In this document: positions 12,564 to 20,734 of the stretch, piece after piece | How the letters are laid out: each line of letters starts with the position of its first letter | How positions within the stretch are numbered: the stretch's first letter is position 1 | Source of the DNA: VRUE01 sp044867925 | GTDB taxonomy: Bacteria > Actinomycetota > Thermoleophilia > Solirubrobacterales > 70-9 | Reading direction: 5' to 3' | Length of the DNA stretch: 22,344 nt | Assembly: GCA_044867925.1 (NCBI GenBank) | Contig: JBIOVV010000126.1 | Coordinates: 1-22,344, forward strand | Program-made: the position numbers and the translations under genes | Notes under the pieces: generated by a model | The model's database searches: none | What the model was told of the DNA's origin: nothing | What the model saw: the letters and a program-made list of their open reading frames with translations, nothing else

Positions 12564-13883
12564 ATGCCTAAAGCGCGCCTAACCGACCCCCTCAAAAAGC
12601 GGCAATTTCGGCGTCTGGCCGTCAGTTACGCGGTCAACGAGCTGGGCGACTGGATGGGAATCGTCGCCCTCTCGGTGCTGGTCTTCGACCGCACGGGAAG
12701 CGCCCTGGCGACCGCCGGCCTCTTCCTCGGCACCCGTTTTCTGCCGGCCCTGATCGCGCCGATCCTGGTCGCGAAGGTGGAGCAGCCACCGCCGCGCTTC
12801 GCCCTGCCGGTGATCTACTGCGGTGAGGCGGCAGCCTTTGGGGCCCTGGCGCTGTTCGCGGGGGACGGCTTCTGGCTCATCGGAGTGATCGCCCTGGCGA
12901 CCATCGACGGCGCCCTGGCGCTGACCGGGCGGGCCCTGACCCGCGCCGTCGTCGCCGCCTTACTCGAGCCGCGCGGGGAACTGCGCGCCGGCAACGCGGT
13001 GCTCAACGTCGCCTTCACCGGCAGCGCCGCGATCGGTCCCGGCATCGCCGGGCTGATCGTCGCCGGCTTCGGGGTGCAATCGGCGCTGCTGCTCGACGCC
13101 GCCTCCTTCTACGCGATCGCCTGGATCCTGCTGACCGCAGGGCCGCTGCCGCATGCAGAGCCCGATCCAGGCCTGGTCCGCGACCGCGTGCGAGCGGGCC
13201 TCGCCTACATCCGCGAGCGGGCGACGCTGCGACACCTGCTCGTCGCCCAGGGCGCCGCCTTCGTCTTCTTCGCCGCCGTGATCCCGATCGAGGTGATCTA
13301 CTCGAAGGAAACCCTGGGGGCGGGCGACTCCGGCTACGGCCTGCTGCTGGCCAGCTGGGGCGTCGGCATGGTGATCGGCAGCTTCGTCTTCGCCCTGGTG
13401 CGCCGGGCGCCGCTCCCCGTCCTGCTCTTCTTCAGCACGCTCGCGGTCGGCGCCGGCTACCTCGGACTTGCGGCGGCGCCGACGCTGGCCGTTGCCTGCG
13501 CCGCCTCGATCGTCGGCGGTGCCGGCAACGGCGTGCAGTGGGTGAGTGCGATCAGCGCCGTGCAGGAGCTCACCGTGGCGGGCATGCAGGCACGGGTGAT
13601 GAGCGTGCTCGAGTCGATCGGGGCGGCGATGCCAGGCGTCGGCTACCTGGTCGGCGGCTTGATCGCCAGCGCGATCGACCCCCGGGCAACCTTTCTCATC
13701 GCCGGTATCGGCGTCTTCGCCATCGCCGCCGTCGCCGCCCCGTTGATGGGCAGGAAGTGGCCCGAAAGCAGGGGAAATACAGGTCCAGAAGCCCTTGACG
13801 CCGAAGAGGAGATTATGGTGGAGTTGATTCCAGTGGGAGGACGAAGTACCCCTGCCCGGTCCGATTCGGAGGTTGTCAGTTGA
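12564..13883 (+). CDS. MFS transporter (EntS/MFS_3-like exporter)
   Basis: A 439-residue major facilitator with about 12 hydrophobic segments in two halves, separated by a loop at about residues 195-215. The N-terminus (FRRLAVSYAVNELGDWMGIVAL) and the DRTGSALATAGL loop after the first helix fit the EntS/macrolide-efflux type MFS_3 group, usually exporters of siderophores or drugs. The C-terminal 40 residues are hydrophilic. I chose ATG 12564; GTG 12552 is an alternative, and no good ribosome binding site is seen, so leaderless translation is possible. Its stop overlaps the TTG start of the binding protein as TTGA, which suggests translational coupling to the peptide-uptake operon. Cargo unknown. 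Confidence 0.88.
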   Translation: MPKARLTDPLKKRQFRRLAVSYAVNELGDWMGIVALSVLVFDRTGSALATAGLFLGTRFLPALIAPILVAKVEQPPPRFALPVIYCGEAAAFGALALFAGDGFWLIGVIALATIDGALALTGRALTRAVVAALLEPRGELRAGNAVLNVAFTGSAAIGPGIAGLIVAGFGVQSALLLDAASFYAIAWILLTAGPLPHAEPDPGLVRDRVRAGLAYIRERATLRHLLVAQGAAFVFFAAVIPIEVIYSKETLGAGDSGYGLLLASWGVGMVIGSFVFALVRRAPLPVLLFFSTLAVGAGYLGLAAAPTLAVACAASIVGGAGNGVQWVSAISAVQELTVAGMQARVMSVLESIGAAMPGVGYLVGGLIASAIDPRATFLIAGIGVFAIAAVAAPLMGRKWPESRGNTGPEALDAEEEIMVELIPVGGRSTPARSDSEVVS

Positions 13884-15508
13884 GAAAGCTTGGTCTCGCT
13901 GTGCTGGTCCCTGTCCTCGCCCTGGGCTCCGCCCTCGGCCTCGCGGCATGCGGAGGTGGATCGAGCAAGGAGGGCGGCACGCTGACTGGCAGCTACGCCT
14001 CGTTCCCTGATTACCTGGACCCGCAGCTTTCCTACACGCAGGAAGGCTGGACCGCGATGTTCGACACCTATCTGCCGCTGCTCACCTACAAGCGCGCCAA
14101 CGGGGTCGAGGGCAGCAAAGTCGTCCCCGGGCTGGCCGAGAGCCTGCCTGAGATCAGCAACGGCGGCAAGACCTACACGCTGACCCTGCGCAAGGGCCTC
14201 AAGTACTCAGACGGCACCCCGGTCAAGGCCTCCGACTTCGCGAGCACCGTGGAACGGCTCTTCAAGATCAACTCGCCGGGCTCCTTCTACTACGAAAGCA
14301 TCGTCGGCGCCGAAGAGTTCGCCAAAACCAAAAAAGGCGGCATCCCGGGCATCGAAACCGACGACAAGAGCGGCAAGATCGAGATCGAGCTGACCGCTCC
14401 GCACGGATCGTTCACCAACGAGCTCGCCATGCTCTTCGTCGCGCTGCTGCCGGCCGATACGCCGGCCAGGAACCTGACCGCCGACCCGCCGCCGGCCACC
14501 GGTCCCTATGCGATCTCAAAGGTCGAGAGGGGACGCAGCTGGTCCTATGAGCGCAATCCCCACTGGGCCAAGGACAACGGCCCGGCGGTCAGCGAAGTGC
14601 CCGCCGGCCATTTCAACAAGGTCGAGATCAGCGTCGTGCGCAACGACGCGACCCAGGTCAACGACATCGAACGCAACAAGACGATGTGGATGCAGCCGCC
14701 GGTGCCCGCCGACCAGCGCGAAGCGATCGTCAACAAATTCGAAGGGACCCAGTTCCGGGTCGAGCACGCGCTCAACATCTACATGTTCTGGATGAACACC
14801 GAGCAGGCGCCCTTCGACGACCCCAAGGTCCGCCAGGCGGTCAACTACGCGGTGGACACGGACGCGCTGGAAAGGATCTACGCCGGCTCCCTGGCGGGGA
14901 CCCACCAGATCCTGCCCGAGGGAATGCCGGGCTACGAGGCGCTCGACCTCTACCCGCACAGCATGGCCAAGGCAAAGGAACTGCTGGGCGAAGCCAATCC
15001 CTCGGATCGCGACATCACGGTCTGGACCGACAACGAAAGCCCCAACGACGAAGCCGGCGCCTACTACCAGGACGTGCTCGACAAGATCGGCTTCAACGCC
15101 AAGCTGAAGACGATCAACGCGGACAACTACTACACGATCATCGGCAACGAAACGACGGCCGATCTCGACACCGGCTGGCTCGCCTACTTCGCCGACTACC
15201 CGAACCCGAACGCCTTCTTCCAGCCGCTGCTGAGCGGGGAATCGATCGCGCCGAGCGGCAACACCAACTTCGCCCGCATCGACGTGCCAGAGCTGAACGA
15301 GAAGATCGCCACGCTGGCGGAAGAACCGCTCGGGTCGGAGCAGGAAGCCGAATACGCGGAACTCGACCGATCCTTCATGGAACTGGCGCCGATGGCCCCG
15401 TACGGCACCAACACCCTCTCGACCTTCGTCGACGACCAGATCAACCTCGACAGCGTCGTCTTCAACTCCGCCTACGGGCACTCGCTGGCGAGCTTCGAAC
15501 CGAAGTAG
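13880..15508 (+). CDS. ABC transporter substrate-binding lipoprotein (family 5, DppA/OppA-like)
   Basis: A 542-residue extracellular solute-binding protein of family 5, the peptide/nickel type. Residues 1-24 form a lipoprotein signal with lipobox LAAC (Cys24), then a Gly/Ser linker (GGGSSKEGG). Family features include the early segment GSYASFPDYLDPQLSYTQEG, YTLTLRKGLKYSDGTPVKASDF and VRQAVNYAVDTDALERIY. The start is TTG 13880, with GGAGG about eight bases upstream, overlapping the MFS stop by four bases. It should capture oligopeptides or another small solute outside the membrane and deliver it to the following permeases. The ligand cannot be told from the sequence. Confidence 0.94.
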   Translation: MRKLGLAVLVPVLALGSALGLAACGGGSSKEGGTLTGSYASFPDYLDPQLSYTQEGWTAMFDTYLPLLTYKRANGVEGSKVVPGLAESLPEISNGGKTYTLTLRKGLKYSDGTPVKASDFASTVERLFKINSPGSFYYESIVGAEEFAKTKKGGIPGIETDDKSGKIEIELTAPHGSFTNELAMLFVALLPADTPARNLTADPPPATGPYAISKVERGRSWSYERNPHWAKDNGPAVSEVPAGHFNKVEISVVRNDATQVNDIERNKTMWMQPPVPADQREAIVNKFEGTQFRVEHALNIYMFWMNTEQAPFDDPKVRQAVNYAVDTDALERIYAGSLAGTHQILPEGMPGYEALDLYPHSMAKAKELLGEANPSDRDITVWTDNESPNDEAGAYYQDVLDKIGFNAKLKTINADNYYTIIGNETTADLDTGWLAYFADYPNPNAFFQPLLSGESIAPSGNTNFARIDVPELNEKIATLAEEPLGSEQEAEYAELDRSFMELAPMAPYGTNTLSTFVDDQINLDSVVFNSAYGHSLASFEPK

Positions 15509-15530
15509 CGCCCGGCCGCAGGCTCACAAT

Positions 15531-16586
15531 ATGCGGGTGGCCTCCCAGCTCAACGCCGAGGAGGCCGCCCGCGTCGCGGCGGGCGGGCCCTGGCGACTCG
15601 CCTGGCAGCGCCTGCGCCGCAACCGCGTCGCGCTCGCCTTCGGCGCCCTCCTCGTCCTGATCGTGCTCTTCTCGCTGGCGGCGCCGCTCTGGGCCGACAA
15701 CGTCGCCCACACCGGGCCGAACGCGACCCACACCCTGCAGAAGCTCGAGGTCGACGGCGAAAAGCGCGAAGTCGTCAACCCCAGCGGCAGGCCGATCGGG
15801 CCGCAGTGGCTCGAAGCCGACGGCCGCTTCTTCCTCGGCGCCGATGGGCGGCTCGGTCGCGACGAGATGGTGCGGCTGATGTACGGGGGGCGGACCTCGC
15901 TCCTGGTCGGCTTCTCCGCGGCGCTGCTGACGACGCTGATCGCGACGCTGCTCGGCCTGCTCGCCGGCTACTACCGCGGCTGGACCGACACCGTGATCGC
16001 GCGGGCGATGGACGTGATCTGGGCCTTCCCCGTGATCCTGCTGGCGATCGCGCTCGGGCTGGCGCTCGCCGTCGGCGGCCTCAAGCTCGGTCCGCTGGAG
16101 CTTTCGGGCAGCTCGATCTGGATCCCGATCCTGATCATCGCCGCCGTCTACGTCCCCTACATGGCCCGCCCGATCCGCGGCGAGGTGCTGTCCCTGCGCG
16201 AGAAGGAGTTCGTCGAAGCGGCCGAGGCACAGGGCGCCGGCGCGCTGCGGGTGATGTTCGGCGAGCTGCTGCCCAACCTCGCCTCGACGATCATCGTCTT
16301 CTTCACCCTCGGCGTCGCCAACGCGATGCTGCTCGAGTCGATGCTCTCCTTCCTCGGCGTCGGCGTGCAGGCCCCCAACACCTCCTGGGGGACGATGATC
16401 GGCAGCGGCTTCCAGCTGATCACCAGCGCGCCGCTGCTGACCGTGCTGCCGGGCACGATGCTGCTGCTCACCGTGCTCGCGGTCAACGTCTTCGGCGACG
16501 GGCTGCGCGACGCGCTCGACCCGCGCTCGAAATTGCGCCTGGAGATCCACGCCGGGGCGCCCGAGCCCGGGGGGACGGCGGTCTGA
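15531..16586 (+). CDS. ABC transporter permease (DppC-like)
   Basis: A 351-residue inner-membrane subunit. After a cytoplasmic N-terminus (LAWQRLRRNRVAL) and a first helix (35-55) comes a long extracytoplasmic loop containing the DppC-type LGADGRLGRDEMVRLMYGGRTSL. It is followed by the binding-protein-dependent permease core with five helices. The EAA loop that docks on the ATPase reads EAAEAQGAGALRVMFGELLPN. Start ATG 15531, 22 bp after the binding-protein stop, with only a weak ribosome binding site. The stop overlaps the next gene by one base (TGATG). Gene order here is C before B, the reverse of the usual dppBC order. Confidence 0.93.
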   Translation: MRVASQLNAEEAARVAAGGPWRLAWQRLRRNRVALAFGALLVLIVLFSLAAPLWADNVAHTGPNATHTLQKLEVDGEKREVVNPSGRPIGPQWLEADGRFFLGADGRLGRDEMVRLMYGGRTSLLVGFSAALLTTLIATLLGLLAGYYRGWTDTVIARAMDVIWAFPVILLAIALGLALAVGGLKLGPLELSGSSIWIPILIIAAVYVPYMARPIRGEVLSLREKEFVEAAEAQGAGALRVMFGELLPNLASTIIVFFTLGVANAMLLESMLSFLGVGVQAPNTSWGTMIGSGFQLITSAPLLTVLPGTMLLLTVLAVNVFGDGLRDALDPRSKLRLEIHAGAPEPGGTAV

Positions 16587-17542
16587 TGGGGAGCTTCGCC
16601 ATCCGCCGCCTGCTCGGGATGGTCGCGGTGCTCTTCGCCGTCTCCGTCCTCACCTTCCTCATCTTCAACGTCATCCCCAACTCCGACCCGGCGCTGCGGA
16701 TGGCGGGCAAGAACGCGACCCCGACCCTGGTCGAGAACATCACCGAGGAATGGGGCTTCGACGACTCGCTGCCGCAGCAGTACCTGACGATGATGGGCAA
16801 GATCTTCAGCGGCGACGTGATCTCCTACGAAGGGCGGGAAAACGTCGACGAACGGATCGTCGAAGGCATCCCGGCGACCTTCTCGCTCTGCGTCGGCGCC
16901 GCCGTGATCTGGATGTTCTTCGGCATCCTCTTCGGTTATCTCTCGGCCGTGCGGGCGGGTGGCCTGCTCGACCGGGCGCTGACGATCGTCGCCGTCACCG
17001 GCATCTCGATCCCGGTCTTCTGGCTGGCGGCGATCCTGCTCAACTACCTCACCTACCAGACTGAAATCTTCCCCTCAGGGGGTTACGTCGAGTTCGCCGA
17101 AGACCCACTCGAATGGGTCGAACACCTGATCCTGCCCTGGGTGACGCTGGCGATCGTCTACGTAGGCATCTACAGCCGCGTGCTGCGCTCCAACATGCTC
17201 GACGCGATGAACGAGGACTACGTGCGGACGGCCCGCGCCAAGGGCCTCGACGAACGCCGGGTGATGACCCGCCACGTCCTGCGCAACTCGCTGATCCCGA
17301 TCGTCACCCTCTTCGGACTCGATTTCGGCGCCCTGCTCGGCGGCGCAATCGCAGTCGAAGCGGTCTTCAGCCTCAACGGGATCGGCCAGTACGCATACGA
17401 ATCGCTGATCAACACCGACCTGCCGCCGATCATGGCGATCGTCCTCTTCGGCGCCTTCTTCGTCGTTCTCTTCAACACCCTCGTCGACATCGCCTACGCC
17501 TGGCTCGACCCCCGAATCCGCCTCGGAGAAGAGGCCCGATGA
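16586..17542 (+). CDS. ABC transporter permease (DppB-like)
   Basis: A 318-residue partner permease. The N-terminus (FAIRRLLGMVAVLFAVSVLTFLIF) is the typical first helix of DppB/OppB proteins. An extracytoplasmic region (DDSLPQQYLTMMGKIFSGD) follows, then the conserved core with VRTARAKGLDERRV as the EAA-like docking loop and the C-terminal AVFSLNGIGQYAYESLINTDLP. Start ATG 16586 overlaps the previous stop by one base, so translation is coupled. Its stop TGA (17540-17542) overlaps an ATG that opens a 21-codon micro-ORF, which leads into the ATPase gene. It forms the channel with the DppC-like subunit. Confidence 0.94.
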   Translation: MGSFAIRRLLGMVAVLFAVSVLTFLIFNVIPNSDPALRMAGKNATPTLVENITEEWGFDDSLPQQYLTMMGKIFSGDVISYEGRENVDERIVEGIPATFSLCVGAAVIWMFFGILFGYLSAVRAGGLLDRALTIVAVTGISIPVFWLAAILLNYLTYQTEIFPSGGYVEFAEDPLEWVEHLILPWVTLAIVYVGIYSRVLRSNMLDAMNEDYVRTARAKGLDERRVMTRHVLRNSLIPIVTLFGLDFGALLGGAIAVEAVFSLNGIGQYAYESLINTDLPPIMAIVLFGAFFVVLFNTLVDIAYAWLDPRIRLGEEAR

Positions 17543-17604
17543 CGTTCCGATGCGCCTTTTCTCCGATATGCCTCGACAAGGCACACCGGAAGGGGATCGG
17601 GTGA
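17539..17604 (+). CDS. Putative 21-residue coupling micro-ORF
   Basis: ATG 17539 overlaps the permease stop as ATGA, and its own TGA (17602-17604) overlaps the ATPase start as GTGA. The peptide (MTFRCAF...HRKGIG) resembles nothing I know. It could carry ribosomes through the hairpin 17545-17591 to the ATPase start. It may also be chance. Confidence 0.3.
   Translation: MTFRCAFSPICLDKAHRKGIG
17545..17591. repeat. Operon-internal imperfect inverted repeat
   Basis: TTCCGATGCGCCTT (17545-17558) pairs with AAGGCACACCGGAA (17578-17591) at 12 of 14 positions, around a 19-base loop. It lies between the permease stop and the ATPase GTG start, and its right arm touches the AAGGGG ribosome binding site. 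It could tune ATPase expression or be an inserted REP-like element. Confidence 0.6.
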
Positions 17605-19256
17605 ACGAGGCGCTGCTCACCGTCAGCGACCTGCGCGTCGCCTTCGCCACGCAGGGCGGCCGGGTGCAGGCGGTCGACGGCGTCTCCTTCGAGCTCGTCC
17701 CCGGCGAGGTGCTGGCGATCGTCGGCGAGTCGGGCTCGGGCAAGAGCGTCACCGCGCAGACGATCCTCGGCCTCACCCGCTCCCCCAACACGGAGATCGG
17801 CGGCTCGATCCGGCTCGGCGAGCAGGAGCTGGTCGGGGCCGGCGAACGTGAGCTGCGGGCGGTGCGCGGGAGCCGGGTCGGCATGGTCTTCCAGGACCCG
17901 ATGACGTCGTTCAACCCCGTCTACCGGATCGGGCGCCAGATCTCCGAGGCAATCCGCGCCCACCGAGAGGCGGTAGGCAAGGAAGAGGCGCACGAGCGCG
18001 CCGTCGAGCTGCTCGACTCGGTCGGCATCCCGAACGCGGCCCAGCGCGTCGACGACTATCCGCACCAGTTCTCCGGCGGGATGCGGCAGCGGGCGATGAT
18101 CGCGATGGCGCTGGCGCTCGAGCCCGAGATCCTGATCGCCGACGAGCCGACGACGGCGCTCGACGTCACCGTGCAGGCGCAGATCCTCGCTCTGCTCGAG
18201 CGAATCAACCGCGAACGCGGCCTGGCGACGATCCTGATCACCCACGACCTCGGCGTCGTCGCCGAGGTTGCCGACCGGGTCCTCGTGATGCACGAGGGCA
18301 GGATCGTCGAGCGCGGCGGCCTCGACCAGATCTTCTACTCACCGGCCGATCCCTACACGCGCAAGCTGCTCGACGCCGTCGTGCGGATCGACTCGGCGCC
18401 GCCGCTGCGGGCGCGGAGCGAGAGCGAGCCGCTGCTCGAGGTCACCGATCTGGTCAAGCACTTCCCGGTCAAGCGCGGCCTGATCTTCGAACGCGAGGTC
18501 GACCAGGTGCGGGCGGTGGACGGCGTCAGTCTCAGCGTGCGTCGGGGCGAAACGCTCGGGCTGGTGGGAGAGTCGGGCAGCGGCAAGTCGACCCTCTCGC
18601 GCACGATCCTGCAGCTGCTGGCGCCGACCTCGGGCTCCGTCCGCTTCGACGGCCGCGAGATCGCCGGGCTGTCGCGCAGGGAGATGCAGCCACTGCGGCG
18701 CCAGATTCAGATGGTCTTCCAGGATCCCTATGCCTCGCTCAACCCGCGCAAGCGGATCGGCCAGATCGTCGGCGAGCCGCTGCGGCTGCAGGGCGAGGCG
18801 AAGGGCACCGAGCTGCGCCGCGAGGTCAAGGGTCTGCTCGACCGGGTCGGCCTCTCGCCCGAGCACTACGACCGCTTCCCGCACGAGTTCTCCGGCGGCC
18901 AGCGGCAGCGGATCGGGATCGCCCGGGCGCTGGCGCTGCGGCCGAAGCTGATCGTCGCCGACGAGCCGGTCTCGGCGCTCGACGTCTCGATCCGGGCCCA
19001 GATCCTCGCACTGCTCTCCGAGCTGCAGTCCGAGTTCGGCCTCACCTACGTCTTCGTCGCCCACGACATCGGCGTGGTTCGCCACGTCTCCGACCGGATC
19101 GCGGTGATGCACGAGGGCAAGATCGTCGAGGAGGGCCCGGCCGACGCCGTCTGCGAGCGGCCCCAGGGCGCCTACACCAAGCAGTTGCTGGCCGCGGTGC
19201 CGATACCCGACCCGCGCGAGGCGCGGGCACGCCGGCAGGCGCTGGGAACCGCGTAG
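17601..19256 (+). CDS. Fused dipeptide/oligopeptide ABC ATPase (DppD-DppF fusion)
   Basis: A 551-residue protein with two complete ABC ATPase domains, so both nucleotide-binding subunits are in one chain. First domain: Walker A GESGSGKS, signature FSGGMRQR, Walker B LIADEPTTALD, H-loop ITHD. Second domain: Walker A GESGSGKS, signature FSGGQRQR, Walker B IVADEPVSALD, H-loop VAHD. Each ends with the oligopeptide-transporter type C-terminal segment (YSPADPYTRKLLDAV; ERPQGAYTKQLLAAV). I chose GTG 17601 because AAGGGG lies five bases upstream; in-frame ATGs at 17550 and 17568 would put the N-terminus inside the hairpin region. It powers the upstream permeases. Confidence 0.95.
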   Translation: MNEALLTVSDLRVAFATQGGRVQAVDGVSFELVPGEVLAIVGESGSGKSVTAQTILGLTRSPNTEIGGSIRLGEQELVGAGERELRAVRGSRVGMVFQDPMTSFNPVYRIGRQISEAIRAHREAVGKEEAHERAVELLDSVGIPNAAQRVDDYPHQFSGGMRQRAMIAMALALEPEILIADEPTTALDVTVQAQILALLERINRERGLATILITHDLGVVAEVADRVLVMHEGRIVERGGLDQIFYSPADPYTRKLLDAVVRIDSAPPLRARSESEPLLEVTDLVKHFPVKRGLIFEREVDQVRAVDGVSLSVRRGETLGLVGESGSGKSTLSRTILQLLAPTSGSVRFDGREIAGLSRREMQPLRRQIQMVFQDPYASLNPRKRIGQIVGEPLRLQGEAKGTELRREVKGLLDRVGLSPEHYDRFPHEFSGGQRQRIGIARALALRPKLIVADEPVSALDVSIRAQILALLSELQSEFGLTYVFVAHDIGVVRHVSDRIAVMHEGKIVEEGPADAVCERPQGAYTKQLLAAVPIPDPREARARRQALGTA

Positions 19257-19285
19257 CGCGCCACCCGGCAAACTATCGGTCAGGT

Positions 19286-20233
19286 TTGGACCTTCCGCTC
19301 GCCCCACCGATCAAGCCGCAGCTGGCGCTGACCCGCAAAGCGCTGCCCAGCGGGGACGAGTGGGCCTACGAGCAGAAGCTCGACGGCTTCCGCGCGATCG
19401 TCTTCGTCGACGGCGCCGACTCCTACATCCAGTCACGCGGCGGCAAAGACCTCTCGCGCTACTTCCCCGAGCTGAGCTTCCCCCCGGGCCGTTACGTCGC
19501 CGACGGCGAGCTGGTCATCCGCGACGCCGAGGGCAAGATCGAATTCGACGCCCTGCAGAGCCGCATCCACCCCGCCGAGTCGAGGATCGCCCTGCTCTCC
19601 GAAGAGATCCCGGCCCGTCTAGTCGCCTTCGACCTGCTCGCCGAAGACGACGAGGCGCTGCTCGAGGCGCCGTTCGAAGAGCGCCGCGAGCGACTCGAGC
19701 GACTGCTCGGCGAGACCTCGGTCGAGCTGAGCAAGCTCAGCCGCGACACCGAGCAGGCCGAGGAATGGCTGCGCCGCACCGAGGGCACGATGGCCAAGCA
19801 GCTCGACGCCCCCTACATCCCCGGCAAGCGCAAGGGGATGGCGAAGGTGAAGCGCGAGCGCACGATCGACTGCGTGGTGATGGGCTGGCGCCCCGGCAAG
19901 GAGGAGGGCACGGTCGGCTCGCTGATCCTCGGCCTCTACGACGGCGGCGAGCTGCGCTCGGTCGGCCACATCTCCGGCTTCAGCAAAGAGACGAAACGCA
20001 GCCTGCGCACCCTGCTCGAACCCCTGGAGACAGGCGAGAGCGGCACCGCCGAGCCGAGCCGCTGGACCGGCGGCCGCGACCTCGCGTGGGTGGCCCTACG
20101 GCCGGAGCTGGTGATCGAGATCGGCTACGACCACGCCGCGGCAGGCCGGATCCGCCACGGCGGGCGGTTCCACCGGTTCCGAGACGACAAGGCGCCGGAG
20201 GAGTGCCTGTTCTCGGATCTGGACGAGGGCTAA
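19286..20233 (+). CDS. ligC: ATP-dependent DNA ligase, LigC type
   Basis: A 315-residue stand-alone ATP-dependent ligase. The adenylation lysine is Lys31 in EQKLDGFR (motif I). ADGELV (72-77), VAFDLL (113-118), EGTMAKQLDAPY (166-177, motif IV; most relatives have a basic residue where this has Gln172) and MAKVKRERTIDCVV (185-198, motif V) follow, then an OB-fold ending in IRHGGRFHRFRDDK. Length fits LigC-like backup ligases used in end joining or repair. The start is TTG 19286, with only CAGG nearby, and lies 29 bp behind the ABC ATPase. Its stop overlaps the convergent small membrane-protein stop by four bases (CTAA). It is clearly distinct from the LigD at 2545-3987. Confidence 0.9.
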   Translation: MDLPLAPPIKPQLALTRKALPSGDEWAYEQKLDGFRAIVFVDGADSYIQSRGGKDLSRYFPELSFPPGRYVADGELVIRDAEGKIEFDALQSRIHPAESRIALLSEEIPARLVAFDLLAEDDEALLEAPFEERRERLERLLGETSVELSKLSRDTEQAEEWLRRTEGTMAKQLDAPYIPGKRKGMAKVKRERTIDCVVMGWRPGKEEGTVGSLILGLYDGGELRSVGHISGFSKETKRSLRTLLEPLETGESGTAEPSRWTGGRDLAWVALRPELVIEIGYDHAAAGRIRHGGRFHRFRDDKAPEECLFSDLDEG

Positions 20234-20433
20234 GGCGTGCGGCGATCGCCCTTGCCGCGCGCGCGCTCGTCGCGGATGTTCAGCGCCAAATAGATGCCCA
20301 TGGCCGTGACGAGCACCGCAACGCTCAAGGCGTTCAGCGCTGATTCATTGCCGTGGAGAAACGCAAATCCGACCACCGCAACGACCATGCCAGCGGCGAG
20401 CCCGATGTTGGCATTTCGAAAAAGCCTTTTCAT
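20230..20433 (-). CDS. Small two-helix membrane protein, unknown
   Basis: A 67-residue protein with two hydrophobic segments (about 9-25, IGLAAGMVVAVVGFAFL, and 33-52, LSVAVLVTAMGIYLALNI). A short basic N-terminus (MKRLFRNAN) and a charged tail (RDERARGKGDRRTP) flank them. I do not recognise a family. ATG 20433 is four bases after the upstream gene's stop; a TTG at 20445, overlapping that stop, would add four residues. The two small membrane proteins thus form a tight pair. The gene ends in a CTAA overlap with the ligase stop. Confidence 0.6.
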   Translation of the reverse strand: MKRLFRNANIGLAAGMVVAVVGFAFLHGNESALNALSVAVLVTAMGIYLALNIRDERARGKGDRRTP

Positions 20434-20437
20434 CTCA

Positions 20438-20668
20438 TCAGACAAAACGTTTACCTACGGTATCAATCAACAGCAGCCCCGATCCAGCGATCCCACCGAG
20501 ATAGCCACCGAGCAGGCTCCAACCTTCCGAGTGTCTGCGTGTGCCGCCCCAAACGAAGCTGGCGAGTCCGGCGAGGAAGCTGCCAACGACGAGGCCCGCG
20601 CCGATGGAAGTCGCGATTCCCTCGAATACCGCGGTCAGAGGACCTGCGCTTGCGATTGGAAATGGCAC
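20438..20668 (-). CDS. Small glycine-rich membrane protein, unknown
   Basis: A 76-residue protein with two hydrophobic, glycine-zipper-like segments: IATSIGAGLVVGSFLAGLAS (about 18-37) and LLGGYLGGIAGSGLLLI (about 52-68). A basic hinge (GGTRRHSEG) joins them. Start GTG 20668, with GAGGG upstream. No family recognised; small holin-like or superinfection-type proteins can look similar, but nothing supports such a role here. It is the first of a two-gene minus-strand unit that starts 66 bp behind the radical SAM gene. Confidence 0.6.
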   Translation of the reverse strand: MPFPIASAGPLTAVFEGIATSIGAGLVVGSFLAGLASFVWGGTRRHSEGWSLLGGYLGGIAGSGLLLIDTVGKRFV

Positions 20669-20734
20669 GGGGCAACCCTCGCCGATACGGGCACACGCGT
20701 TGTGCGCAAGGGTGCCGATACTCGCGCGGAAGCC

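Noticed and set aside
17550..17600. ATG 17550 or 17568 as start of the fused ATPase
   Set aside because: Both lie in the hairpin and lack a ribosome binding site, whereas GTG 17601 has AAGGGG at good spacing and begins directly at the ABC domain.
20680..20715. GCACA-CGCGT-TGTGC resembling the 9450-9583 repeat core
   Set aside because: Shares only the ACGCGTTG centre; the flanks and arm order differ, so it is likely coincidence.
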